From positions 62,001-126,000 of the forward strand of contig NZ_PYUI01000008.1 in the NCBI RefSeq assembly GCF_003097355.1: a stretch of 64,000 nt of DNA, written 5' to 3'. Made by a program: the position numbers and the translations under genes. Positions 50,069 through 58,764 of this stretch are shown in pieces. Each line of letters opens with the position of its first letter. Within the stretch, counting starts at the first letter, position 1. Origin of the DNA: Arthrobacter sp. H-02-3. GTDB lineage: Bacteria > Actinomycetota > Actinomycetes > Actinomycetales > Micrococcaceae. The notes under the pieces were generated by a model. That model saw nothing but the letters and a program-made list of their open reading frames with translations, had not been told where the DNA came from and searched no databases.

Positions 50069-53000
50069 ATGTCACCCAAATCTGCACATCCGGGGCATGC
50101 GCGCGCAAGCATCCTCGACGGCCTCGATGAACAGTTCCTCGCGGAGTACTACGAGCACGTAGCGCCGGAGGACCTCCAGGGATACAGTCCCGAAAACCTG
50201 GCGAAGCGGGCCAGGCGCCATGCGGAACTGGCGGGCAGCCACCGGGCAGGCACGGCCATCGTAGACGTCTTGAACGAAAGCGATGCCAGCGTACTGCTGG
50301 TGGTTGCCGACGCCATACCGCACCTGATCCATTCGCTCACCGCGGAACTGACGCGCCAAAACGAGTCCATCCGGTTGCTGGTGCATCCCAATTTTCTGGT
50401 GCGGCGCGATCCCCGTACCGGCCGGTTGTTGGAAGTACGGCACGGGTTGCCGCAGTCCGCACCGACGGGCCGAATCCCGGGCATTCCGGGCGCCCCCGAG
50501 GCCGCCCAGATCCCGCCGGGTTGGTCGTCCGAAATCTGGGTGGCGGCAGAGATAGGCCGCCTGCCGGGGCCGCGGGCCATCGCGGAGCTTACGGATAACG
50601 TGCGGCGCGTCCTGGCGGACGTCCAATTGGTCGCTGATGACACCCCCGCCATCCACGCCAGTCTCGCGCGCACCGTCGGCTCCTTGGAGCGGCTGCCGGC
50701 GGCCACGGCTCCGACCCCGGAGCAGCTCGTGGAGCTGCTGGGCTGGCTGGACCGGGGCAACTTCACGTTCTTGGGTTACAGCGAATATGAATACTCGACG
50801 GCGGAGGGCCCGGATGTCGTGACGTTGCGGGCCGGCACGGGGCTGGGCCTGCTCAGGGACGGACGGCCGGAGGCCCGCCAGCCCGTCACGGGGCTCCCCC
50901 ATGCGCAGGTTCTCACGCTCTCTATCTCGGATCTGAGATCGTCCGTCCCCCGCCCGGCTTACCTGGATGAAATCCTCGTCCGGACTTTCGGCAGCGCGGG
51001 GACGGCCACGGGAGAAGTGCGGTTTGTGGGCCTTTTCGCTCCGGGCGCCACGGGCCGGTCCGTGCGGCGCATCCCGGTCATCCGGGACAAGGTTCGCGCC
51101 ATCCAGGAAAACTTCGGCTTCACCGAATCATCCCACCAGGGCAAGCAGCTTCTCACCGTCCTCGAGTGCTTCCCGCTGGACGAGCTGTTCCACCGGGACC
51201 TGGCGGAACTTTCCGGGCTGGCCCGTGAGATCCTGCGCCTGCAAGCCCACCACCAGACACGGGTGTTCCTGCACGCTGACAGCTACGGCCGCTTCATGAC
51301 TGCCCTGGTCTTCCTCCCCCGCCACAGGTACAGCACCGCCGTCCGCCTCCGCATCGAACACGAGCTCAAACAGGCCTTCCAGTCCTCCTCGCTCGAATTT
51401 GAAGTCCGGCTGAGTGAATCCCCCATGGCCCGTGTCTTCTTCCGGATCCTGCTGCCTCCCGGCGCGATGCCCGACGTCGATCCCGCTGCACTGGAGCGGA
51501 GCATTGTCAGCACAACGCGGACCTGGGCCGAGGGCCTGGACGAAGCGCTCCGGGACAGATTGTCCACCGCGGAGAGCCGCCGGTTGTCGGCACTATGGTC
51601 CGCGGCCTTCCCCGCCAGCTACCGGGCTGATTTCGACGTCGAGGACGCCGTTGAAGACATCAGGCGGTTCGAGCAGTTCGATCTCGACGGCACGGGCGGA
51701 CGGCCGCTGAACGATCCGCAGCTGGCCGTCTATGTCCGCGCCAGCGCGTCCCCGACGCTGGCCGAAGACGCGCGGATCCGCCTCTACCTGACCGCAGCCC
51801 ATAGCCTGACGCGGATCCTGCCTTTCTTCCACAACCTCGGACTGGAGGTGCTGAACCAGCGTCCCTTCGATGTGGTGCGCGGGAACGACCGGCCTTTGTT
51901 CCTCTATGATCTTGGCGTCCGGTATCCGGCCGGTGTGGATCCTGCCCGGACCAGCGGGCTGCTGGGGGATGCCTTCGGAGCTGCCATGCGCGGAGACTCG
52001 GAATCGGACCGTTTTGACGGCCTCGTCCTCCGGGAGGGCATCCACTGGCGCCAGGTCGAAATCCTGCGCAGCTATGCCAAGTACCTGCAGCAATTGGGCA
52101 CCACGAACTCCTACGGATTCATGGCCGACACCCTGCTGGCCAATGTCCGGGCGACGCACGGTCTCCTGGCACTGTTCCGGGCCAAGTTCGACCCCGATCT
52201 GGAGGCCCCGGACCGGGTCGGGGAGAGCGCCGCGGCCCGGAAGGATCTGTTGGCTGCGATCGACGACATTCCAGTCCTCGACGCCGACCGGCTGCTGCGC
52301 ACCTTCATGAACCTGGTGGAATCCACGCTCCGCACCAACTACTTCCAGGGGAAGCCCCATTTGAGTTTCAAGCTCAATCCGGCCGCCGTCGCTAGTGCGC
52401 CGTTTCCCCGGCCCAAATACGAAATCTGGGTGTGCTCGCCCCGAGTGGAAGGGGTCCACCTGCGCTTCGGGGCCCTGGCGCGGGGCGGCCTGCGCTGGTC
52501 CGACCGCAGCGAGGATTTCCGCACCGAGGTCCTTGGCCTGGTCAAGGCGCAGAACGTGAAGAATTCCGTGATCGTGCCCACGGGCGCCAAGGGCGGTTTT
52601 TATCCCAAACAGTTGCCGGACCCTGCCGCGGACCGCGAGGCCTGGCTGACGGAGGGACTGGAGTGCTACCGGATCTTCGTCCGCGGGCTCCTGGACCTCA
52701 CCGATAACCTGGTCACCACCGCGCATGGCGAGGCAGTGGCGCCTCCCGCGCGGGTGGTGCGGCACGACGTCGACGATTATTACCTCGTCGTGGCGGCGGA
52801 CAAGGGAACCGCGTCATTTTCCGACGCCGCGAACGCGGTGGCCGAGGAGTACGGTTTCTGGCTGGGCGATGCCTTCGCATCCGGCGGATCCGTGGGGTAT
52901 GACCATAAACAGATGGGCATCACGGCCCGCGGGGCGTGGGAATCAGTGAAACACCATTTCCGCGAACTCGGGGTGGACTGCCAGGAAGAGGAGTTCACTG

Positions 53001-54919
53001 TCGCCGGCATCGGCGACATGAGCGGCGACGTCTTTGGGAACGGGATGCTGCTCTCCCGTCACATGCGGCTGGTGGCGGCCTTCGATCACAGGCACATCTT
53101 CCTTGACCCGGCGCCGGAGGCGGAGGCCTCGTGGGAGGAACGGCGGCGGCTCTTTGCCCTGCCCCGCTCAGCCTGGGCGGACTACGATCCCTCGCTGATC
53201 AGCGAGGGCGGTGGCGTCCACTCCCGCCGGGCCAAGGCCATCAGCATCACGGAACAGGTCAGGAGGTCGCTCGGCCTGGAGCCGGGCATCAAGTCGCTGC
53301 CGCCCCACGCGGTGCTTCAGGCCATCCTCCGTGCGCCCGTGGACCTGCTGTACAACGGCGGCATCGGAACGTACATCAAGGCCTCCTCGGAGGACAACGC
53401 CGGGGTTGGCGACAAGGCGAACGACCCCATCAGGGTCAACGGCAATGAGGTGCGGGCGAAGGTCATCGCCGAGGGCGGGAATCTGGGAATCACGCAGCTC
53501 GGACGGATTGAGGCCGCCCTATCCGGCGTCCTGCTCAATACCGATGCAATCGACAACTCAGCCGGCGTTGACTGCTCGGATCATGAGGTGAACATCAAGA
53601 TCTTCGTGGACCGGATGATCGCTGCGGGAAAGATGCCGACGGCGGAACGCGCCGGCTTCCTGCATTCCCTGACGGACGAAGTGGCCCGTCTTGTCCTGGC
53701 CAACAACACGAACCAGAATGTCCTGCTCCTCAACGACCGGCACCTGGTGCGGGAGTGGAGCCCGGGATTCGAACGGACCATGGACTGGCTCGAGAACGCC
53801 ACCGACCTCGACCGCAGGCTGGAGGGCCTGCCCAGCAACGAACAACTTCAGGACCGGCTGCGGTCCGGTGAGGGCCTGACCCCGCCGGAGCTGTCGGTGC
53901 TGGCCGCCTACGCCAAGATCGAACTGGCGGCAGAGCTCAACGCCAGCGATCTTGCCGACGACCCGTGGTTCCTGCGCGTCCTCCGCGGCTATTTTCCGCG
54001 CCAGCTCTCCGGACGCTTCGAAGCAGAGCTGCCGGGCCACCCGCTGCGCCGCCAGATCGTGTGCACCGTCGTGGCCAACGACATGATCAACCTCGGCGGA
54101 ATCACGTTCGCGTTCCGCGCCATCGAGGAAACGACTGCCCCGGCCGCCGCTGTCGCCAGGGCTTTTGTGGTGGCGCGCGAGGCCTATGACCTGCCGTGGA
54201 TCGTCAACCGTCTGGCCGCACTCCCCGCCGGATATCCCAACGAACACGTCGCCGAGGCGACCCTGCATATGCGCCGGGTCCTCGACCGGGCCACTCGGTG
54301 GTACGTGACGCACGACCATCGGGACCAGCCCGTGGGCGCGGCCTTGGACAGGATCATGCCAACCCTGGAACTGCTGCGGACCCGAACCCTGGACTATCTC
54401 CGCGGCTCCGACCTCGACCGTGCGCAAGGAAGGCTCACGCACTGGGACGCCGTGGGGATGCCGCGCGAGCTGGGCCTGCGTGCCTCGGACCTCTTGGAGA
54501 GTTTCGGGCTGCTGGACATCTCCCTGATCTCCGAACAGGTGCGCGAACCGATCACCACCATCGCAGACCTGTACTATGCGGTGTTCCAGCGGATCGGGGC
54601 CGCCAACCTGCTGCTCAGCATCACCGACCTGCCGCGGCAGAGCCGCTGGGAGGCCCTTGCCCGGGCCGCCCTGCGCGATGATGTGTATTCCGCCGTAGCG
54701 GACATGACCGTCTCGGTGATGGAGACCACCCAAGACCTCAGTGCCGCAGAGGCCGGCACGTCCGATGCTGTGGAGCGCATCGTGGCCTGGGAACGTGGGC
54801 ATCAGGAGCAGCTGGCGCGGATCAAGGACACTCTCGCGGAAGTGACCAAACCGGGGCAGGTGGATATCGCCTCAATCTCCGTGGCGCTGAAGCTCCTGCG
54901 GACACTGGTGCGACGCTAG
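50069..54919 (+). CDS. gdh: NAD-specific glutamate dehydrogenase, 180-kDa class
   Basis: The 1616-residue protein belongs to the large NAD-dependent glutamate dehydrogenases of actinobacteria and proteobacteria, which deaminate glutamate to 2-oxoglutarate. A long N-terminal regulatory part (1 to about 700, with ACT-like segments) precedes the catalytic core; the substrate-binding region ARGGLRWSDRSEDFRTEVLGLVKAQNVKNS lies near residue 805 and GAKGGFYPKQLP with the catalytic lysine near 840, followed by the NAD domain (GIGDMSGDVFGNGMLLS). A helical C-terminal part completes the fold. It stands alone with a 155-base gap before it. The length is normal for the class and the frame intact. Confidence 0.95.
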   Translation: MSPKSAHPGHARASILDGLDEQFLAEYYEHVAPEDLQGYSPENLAKRARRHAELAGSHRAGTAIVDVLNESDASVLLVVADAIPHLIHSLTAELTRQNESIRLLVHPNFLVRRDPRTGRLLEVRHGLPQSAPTGRIPGIPGAPEAAQIPPGWSSEIWVAAEIGRLPGPRAIAELTDNVRRVLADVQLVADDTPAIHASLARTVGSLERLPAATAPTPEQLVELLGWLDRGNFTFLGYSEYEYSTAEGPDVVTLRAGTGLGLLRDGRPEARQPVTGLPHAQVLTLSISDLRSSVPRPAYLDEILVRTFGSAGTATGEVRFVGLFAPGATGRSVRRIPVIRDKVRAIQENFGFTESSHQGKQLLTVLECFPLDELFHRDLAELSGLAREILRLQAHHQTRVFLHADSYGRFMTALVFLPRHRYSTAVRLRIEHELKQAFQSSSLEFEVRLSESPMARVFFRILLPPGAMPDVDPAALERSIVSTTRTWAEGLDEALRDRLSTAESRRLSALWSAAFPASYRADFDVEDAVEDIRRFEQFDLDGTGGRPLNDPQLAVYVRASASPTLAEDARIRLYLTAAHSLTRILPFFHNLGLEVLNQRPFDVVRGNDRPLFLYDLGVRYPAGVDPARTSGLLGDAFGAAMRGDSESDRFDGLVLREGIHWRQVEILRSYAKYLQQLGTTNSYGFMADTLLANVRATHGLLALFRAKFDPDLEAPDRVGESAAARKDLLAAIDDIPVLDADRLLRTFMNLVESTLRTNYFQGKPHLSFKLNPAAVASAPFPRPKYEIWVCSPRVEGVHLRFGALARGGLRWSDRSEDFRTEVLGLVKAQNVKNSVIVPTGAKGGFYPKQLPDPAADREAWLTEGLECYRIFVRGLLDLTDNLVTTAHGEAVAPPARVVRHDVDDYYLVVAADKGTASFSDAANAVAEEYGFWLGDAFASGGSVGYDHKQMGITARGAWESVKHHFRELGVDCQEEEFTVAGIGDMSGDVFGNGMLLSRHMRLVAAFDHRHIFLDPAPEAEASWEERRRLFALPRSAWADYDPSLISEGGGVHSRRAKAISITEQVRRSLGLEPGIKSLPPHAVLQAILRAPVDLLYNGGIGTYIKASSEDNAGVGDKANDPIRVNGNEVRAKVIAEGGNLGITQLGRIEAALSGVLLNTDAIDNSAGVDCSDHEVNIKIFVDRMIAAGKMPTAERAGFLHSLTDEVARLVLANNTNQNVLLLNDRHLVREWSPGFERTMDWLENATDLDRRLEGLPSNEQLQDRLRSGEGLTPPELSVLAAYAKIELAAELNASDLADDPWFLRVLRGYFPRQLSGRFEAELPGHPLRRQIVCTVVANDMINLGGITFAFRAIEETTAPAAAVARAFVVAREAYDLPWIVNRLAALPAGYPNEHVAEATLHMRRVLDRATRWYVTHDHRDQPVGAALDRIMPTLELLRTRTLDYLRGSDLDRAQGRLTHWDAVGMPRELGLRASDLLESFGLLDISLISEQVREPITTIADLYYAVFQRIGAANLLLSITDLPRQSRWEALARAALRDDVYSAVADMTVSVMETTQDLSAAEAGTSDAVERIVAWERGHQEQLARIKDTLAEVTKPGQVDIASISVALKLLRTLVRR

Positions 54920-55073
54920 GCTGTGCTGTTCCCGGATCCACCAGGACGTAGAGCCCGAAGCGCTATCTGCACCACAATCCACAGTTCTCCCGACGCTTAC
55001 CGGAAGGAAACACGGCGGAAACCGCTGGTGCCTAGCCTTGGACTGCATAACCCTTCGGCGAATCGAGGCAGTG

Positions 55074-55577
55074 ATGCAGACCAACCCGCGGCTCAACATC
55101 CGTCAGGTCACTTGGGCGAACCCCGTTGGTGCGGACCTGAGGGCCGCCCAGCAGGCAGAACTCGACGCCCGCTTCGGCCGGCCCGACCACGAACCCGGGC
55201 CGCCGCCGTCGGAAGTGGACACCGCGGTATTCCTGGTGGCGCACGACAAAGCCTCGGGCCAGCCGGTCGGCTGCGGCGGCCTGCGCATGCTGGACGCGCG
55301 CACTGCCGAAATCAAGCGCCTCTATGTCCTGCCCTACACCCGCGGCTCCGGGGTGGCGAGCTCCATCCTCGCGGCCCTCGAAGCCCACGCCCACGCGCTG
55401 GGCATCACCACACTGACCGCGGAGGCCGGCTCGGTACAGACCGACGGGCGGCAGTTCTACGAGAACTCGGGCTTTGTGCCCGTGCCGAACTTTGGACCGT
55501 ACATCGGGGTCCAACACTCCTACTGTTACGCGAAGCCGATCGATTCGCACAGCGCCGCGCACACCGCCATGGCGTGA
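55074..55577 (+). CDS. GNAT family N-acetyltransferase
   Basis: The 167-residue protein is a GNAT domain: CGGLRMLDARTAEIKRLYVLPYTRGSGVASSILAALEAHAHALGITTLTAEAG contains motif A with the acetyl-CoA loop TRGSGVA, and the final GRQFYENSGFVPVPNFGPYI is the usual motif B. ATG 55074 is preferred over 55038. The acceptor molecule is unknown. It precedes a thioesterase by 46 bases on the same strand. Confidence 0.83.
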   Translation: MQTNPRLNIRQVTWANPVGADLRAAQQAELDARFGRPDHEPGPPPSEVDTAVFLVAHDKASGQPVGCGGLRMLDARTAEIKRLYVLPYTRGSGVASSILAALEAHAHALGITTLTAEAGSVQTDGRQFYENSGFVPVPNFGPYIGVQHSYCYAKPIDSHSAAHTAMA

Positions 55578-55623
55578 GGCGTCATACAACGCCGCCCGGA
55601 ATGGAGTGGGCTAATCTCGCACT

Positions 55624-56058
55624 ATGGAATCGGCCGACATCACTTTCCGCACCCGCAAATGGGTCCGTCCCGAGGACCTCAACGCCAACGGCACCCTGTT
55701 TGGCGGCAGCCTGCTGAAGTGGATCGACGAAGAGGCCGCCATCTACGCCATCCTGCAGTTGGGCAACGGCCGGGCCGTCACGAAGTACATCTCAGAAATC
55801 AACTTCGTCAGCTCGGCCGTCCAGGGCGACCTGATCGAAATGGGCCTGACCGCGACCCGCTTCGGCCGGACATCGCTGACCATGCGTGCCGAAGTCAGGA
55901 ACATGATCACCCGGCAGAGCATCCTCACAATCGAGGAAATCGTCTTCGTGAACCTGAGCCCGTCCGGGAGGCCGGAGCCGCACGGATACACGGAGATCAC
56001 CTATGACCGGGACCGGATTCCCACGCATCACCTGACCGGAACTCTCGAACAGGACTAA
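55624..56058 (+). CDS. Acyl-CoA thioesterase, hotdog fold
   Basis: The 144-residue protein has the hotdog thioesterase pattern: VRPEDLNANGTLFGGSLLKWIDEEAAIYA with the catalytic Asn and Asp, then KYISEINFVSSAVQGDLIEMGLTATRFGRTSLTMRAEV. This is the YciA/BACH type, which hydrolyses a broad range of acyl-CoAs. ATG 55624 is the only sensible start. The end nearly touches the convergent NTF2-like gene (one base between stops). Confidence 0.88.
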   Translation: MESADITFRTRKWVRPEDLNANGTLFGGSLLKWIDEEAAIYAILQLGNGRAVTKYISEINFVSSAVQGDLIEMGLTATRFGRTSLTMRAEVRNMITRQSILTIEEIVFVNLSPSGRPEPHGYTEITYDRDRIPTHHLTGTLEQD

Positions 56059-56059
56059 A

Positions 56060-56452
56060 TCAGGTCCAGAAATCGTCGGCTTTGGCCGTGTCCTCGAAGA
56101 ATTCCCGCCCCTCCGCGATCTGTCCGTCGCGAACCACAAACGTGATCACGGTGGGCATGTCCAGGGTTTTGCCGTTGGCTTCCCCGTGAGTTTGCTGGAT
56201 TGCGACAGTGTGTTTCTCGCCGCCGACGATGTCCTGGACGTTGGCTTGGAAGTGACCTTGGGTGCGTGCTCCGAGTTCACCGAAGTAGGCCAGGATGGCG
56301 TCTCGCCCCTGTTTCGTCCCCGATAGCACGCCGCTTCCGGCAACGTGCCAGACCGCGTCCTCCGCGAACATGTCGCTGAGGGTCGCCATATCTGCTGAGT
56401 TGAAGGCCTCGTACCCGCGCCGGACCAGTTCAACATTCTCTGCGGTTCCCAT
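56060..56452 (-). CDS. NTF2/SnoaL-like ketosteroid-isomerase-fold protein
   Basis: The 130-residue protein matches the SnoaL-like family: ENVELVRRGYEAFNSADMATLSDMFAEDAVWHVAGSGVLSG at the start, then GRDAILAYFGELGARTQGHFQANVQDIV, ending FFEDTAKADDFW. The catalytic class is not certain. ATG 56452 has GAGAGG upstream; ATG 56473 is also in frame. It is unrelated in sequence to the NTF2-like gene at 12652. Confidence 0.8.
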   Translation of the reverse strand: MGTAENVELVRRGYEAFNSADMATLSDMFAEDAVWHVAGSGVLSGTKQGRDAILAYFGELGARTQGHFQANVQDIVGGEKHTVAIQQTHGEANGKTLDMPTVITFVVRDGQIAEGREFFEDTAKADDFWT

Positions 56453-56539
56453 GATCGGACACCTCTCCGTCATCGTTGTGGGGTCATGCTGGGACGGTTA
56501 AAGGCTAGTCCTGGCGCCGGGGCCTGTCGACGGAAATAT

Positions 56540-56557
56540 GAGCCCGCTCCGGGGCTC
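56540..56557 (-). terminator. Small hairpin after pobA
   Basis: GAGCCC and GGGCTC pair around GCTCCG, 12 bases after the pobA stop on the minus strand. It is short and has no T-tract, so it is a weak candidate. Confidence 0.35.
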
Positions 56558-56568
56558 TGGCGGACGTC

Positions 56569-57759
56569 CTAGCGGGCGCCGGGCCAGCCGGTGTAGGCCT
56601 CCGCGAGGTAGGCGCGGCCGTGGCGGGACGACACCACCGAGTGGAGCTCGCCAAGCTGGCGGGCGCGGGCGAAGTCGTCGGCGTCGGCCGGGGTGTGAAG
56701 CATGGAGGTCATCCAGTAGGAGAACTGCTGGGCCTTCCACACCCGGTCCAGGGCACGGTCACTGTAGGCATCCAGGAGCACGGTGGAGCCGGTGGAATAG
56801 AAGCTGTCGAATCCCTCGAAGAGGACCCTGACGTCGTTCAGCGCCAGGTTCAAGCCTTTGGCCCCGGTGGGTGGGACGGTGTGCGCGGCGTCGCCGGCAA
56901 GGAACAGGTTGCCGTGGCGCATGGGGGCATGGACAAAGCTGCGGAATTTCAGGACCGTTTTGTCGATCACGGGCCCTTCCTTGACTTCGAAGCCGTTGCC
57001 GTTAACGCGGCTGCGGAAGGCGTCCCAGATGCGGTCCTCGTTCCAGTTGTTGACGTCCTCGTTGGGGTCGCACTGGAAGTACATCCTCTGGACCGTCTCG
57101 GTGCGCTGACTGATCAGAGCGAAGCCGTTCTCGGAGTTGGCATAGATCAGCTCGTCCGAGCTGCGCGGCGCCTCTGCCAGGATGCCGAACCAGGCGAAGG
57201 GGTATTCGTGGAAGTACCACTTGCGCTGTGCCTCGGGGATCTGGAAGCGGCAATGGCTGCGCGAACCGTCCGCGCCGGCGATGAAATCGGCCTGGAGTTC
57301 GTATTCCACACCGTCCGCATCCGTGAACCAGACCTTGGGCTTGGCCTCGATGTCGTGGATAGTGGTGTCCGTGACGCTGTACCGGACGTCCCCGCCGTCG
57401 GCCTTCCGGCGTGCGGCGAGGTCCAGGAACACATCCGTCTGCGGGTAGAGCCAGACCGACTCCCCGACGAGGTCCTGGAAATCGATGCGGTGGCTTTCGC
57501 CGTTGAAACGAAGTTCAATTCCGTCATGGCGGTCGCCGTCGCGCAGCACGCGGTCCGAGACGCCGCTGTCAACGAGCATGTTCACCGAGCCGTGCTCCAG
57601 GATCCCGGCACGGACCGTCTCGGAGATCTCCTGGTGGCTGCGGATCTCGAGGACGGTGGATTCGATGCCGGCCTTGGCCAGGAGGTGGGAGAGCATGAGC
57701 CCGGCCGGGCCGGCCCCCATGATCGCTACCTGGGTGGTGATGACTTTTCGCTGTGCCAT
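56569..57759 (-). CDS. pobA: 4-hydroxybenzoate 3-monooxygenase
   Basis: The 396-residue FAD enzyme hydroxylates 4-hydroxybenzoate to protocatechuate. It shows the GxGxxG loop IMGAGPAGLMLSHLLAKAGIESTVLE, the DG motif GADGSRSHC, and the GD motif FLAGDAAHTVPPTGAKGLNLALNDV, with HEYPFAWFGILAEAP as in PobA. ATG 57759 follows an AAGCAC-type weak site. It lies 93 bases after the IclR gene on the same strand. Together with the PcaK-like carrier it forms an uptake and hydroxylation unit; the ring-cleavage genes are outside the window. Confidence 0.93.
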   Translation of the reverse strand: MAQRKVITTQVAIMGAGPAGLMLSHLLAKAGIESTVLEIRSHQEISETVRAGILEHGSVNMLVDSGVSDRVLRDGDRHDGIELRFNGESHRIDFQDLVGESVWLYPQTDVFLDLAARRKADGGDVRYSVTDTTIHDIEAKPKVWFTDADGVEYELQADFIAGADGSRSHCRFQIPEAQRKWYFHEYPFAWFGILAEAPRSSDELIYANSENGFALISQRTETVQRMYFQCDPNEDVNNWNEDRIWDAFRSRVNGNGFEVKEGPVIDKTVLKFRSFVHAPMRHGNLFLAGDAAHTVPPTGAKGLNLALNDVRVLFEGFDSFYSTGSTVLLDAYSDRALDRVWKAQQFSYWMTSMLHTPADADDFARARQLGELHSVVSSRHGRAYLAEAYTGWPGAR

Positions 57760-57852
57760 GTGCTTCTCGCTTCGTTGCGGGGTCCCGGGAGTCGGGAACT
57801 GGGCCGGTTTGGTCGTCTGGCTACCAGTGTGCCCCCCGATGCGTGATACGCG

Positions 57853-58632
57853 TTACATTGATTCCGTTGAATGGAATTCAATGGTCTCGCGTGGCTCTCC
57901 AAGCCTCCTCCCGATCCCGCGGGCCGCGGTCTGGAGAGCGGGAACAAGCGCCTGCAGGCGCACTTCGCGGAGGGGGACGACGACGCCGAGGGCCGCCACA
58001 GCACGCTTCCTGCGGTCCAGCACGGGGACGGCGATCCCCCAGGTGTCCGGGTCCACGACGCCGGCCAGCTGCGCGTATCCCTGATGGGCAGCTTCCCCCA
58101 GAAGGGCGCGCAGATCCTCCCTGACCAGCTTGCCGGTCGGATCGCTAAACCCGTCCAGGTAGTCCATCTGGACGGCGTGGGTCTGGTTGGCCATGAGCAC
58201 CAGCCCGGCGGAGGACACGTGCACGGGCATCCGGCCGGCCACCTGGGCACGGTTGGCAACAGAACCCCGGCGGGACAGCCGTTCCACGAAGAGCGCTTCC
58301 CAGCCATCCAGCACGGCGAGGTTCACGTTTTGGTTCAGCACCTGCTGGATGTCCTCCATGAAGGGCAGCGCAGCCTGGCGGAGCTCAAGCGTGGGGGAAT
58401 TGCGGTTGACGAGCTCCCAGAGCCGCAGCCCGAGGCTGACCGAGCCGCCAGGGCCGACATCAAGGAGTCCATGTCCGGCGAGTTGCCGGACCAGCCTGTG
58501 CGCGGTGGTCAGGGGAAGCTCTGCCCTGGCGGCAAGGTCGGAAAGCTGCAGTGCCGTGACACCCTCCGGGAAGGCGGCAATGAGCCGCAGGATCCGGTCC
58601 ACAACCGAGTCGCCGGAGGTCGAATTGGCCAC
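57853..58632 (-). CDS. IclR family regulator, probable PobR/PcaU-type controller of 4-hydroxybenzoate genes
   Basis: The 259-residue protein has the IclR helix-turn-helix (VVDRILRLIAAFPEGVTALQLSDLAARAELPLTTAHRLVRQLAGHGLLDVGPGGSVSLGLRLWELV) and the C-terminal effector domain, with GRMPVHVSSAGLVLMA and GIAVPVLDRRKRAVAALGV. GTG 58632 is supported by AAGGAG four bases upstream; the open frame to 58740 is rejected. It lies between pobA (same strand) and the divergent PcaK-like carrier, so 4-hydroxybenzoate or protocatechuate is the likely effector. Operator candidates lie at both ends of the gene. Confidence 0.88.
   Translation of the reverse strand: MANSTSGDSVVDRILRLIAAFPEGVTALQLSDLAARAELPLTTAHRLVRQLAGHGLLDVGPGGSVSLGLRLWELVNRNSPTLELRQAALPFMEDIQQVLNQNVNLAVLDGWEALFVERLSRRGSVANRAQVAGRMPVHVSSAGLVLMANQTHAVQMDYLDGFSDPTGKLVREDLRALLGEAAHQGYAQLAGVVDPDTWGIAVPVLDRRKRAVAALGVVVPLREVRLQALVPALQTAARGIGRRLGEPRETIEFHSTESM
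57862..57882. promoter_or_regulatory. Operator candidate 1 for the IclR regulator, inside its 3' end and upstream of pobA
   Basis: TTCCGTTGAATGGAAT (57862-57877) matches TTCCGTTCAATGGTAT at 58641-58656 in 14 of 16 positions. It also contains the palindrome TTGAAT-GGA-ATTCAA (57868-57882). It lies about 105 bases before the pobA start, within codons of the regulator gene itself. Confidence 0.45.
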
Positions 58633-58640
58633 GATACTCC

Positions 58641-58656
58641 TTCCGTTCAATGGTAT
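58641..58656. promoter_or_regulatory. Operator candidate 2 for the IclR regulator, between regulator and PcaK-like gene
   Basis: TTCCGTTCAATGGTAT lies nine bases before the GTG of the IclR gene and 109 before the carrier start, the expected place for control of both. The similarity to the site at 57862 is the main support. Confidence 0.5.
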
Positions 58657-58764
58657 GAAGTGTCCCATACAACACCGACGAGTGATAGAACTCTCACGAT
58701 AGGAAAGTCCGGCCAACGCTGGCCGGACGCACGGAACCACGTCAAGAATAGCGCTGAGGTAGCA

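Noticed and set aside
57871..58764. Upstream extension of the PcaK-like gene by almost 300 codons
   Set aside because: The extension is antisense to the IclR gene and shows no transporter or other domain; ATG 58765 has a ribosome site and the canonical N-terminus.
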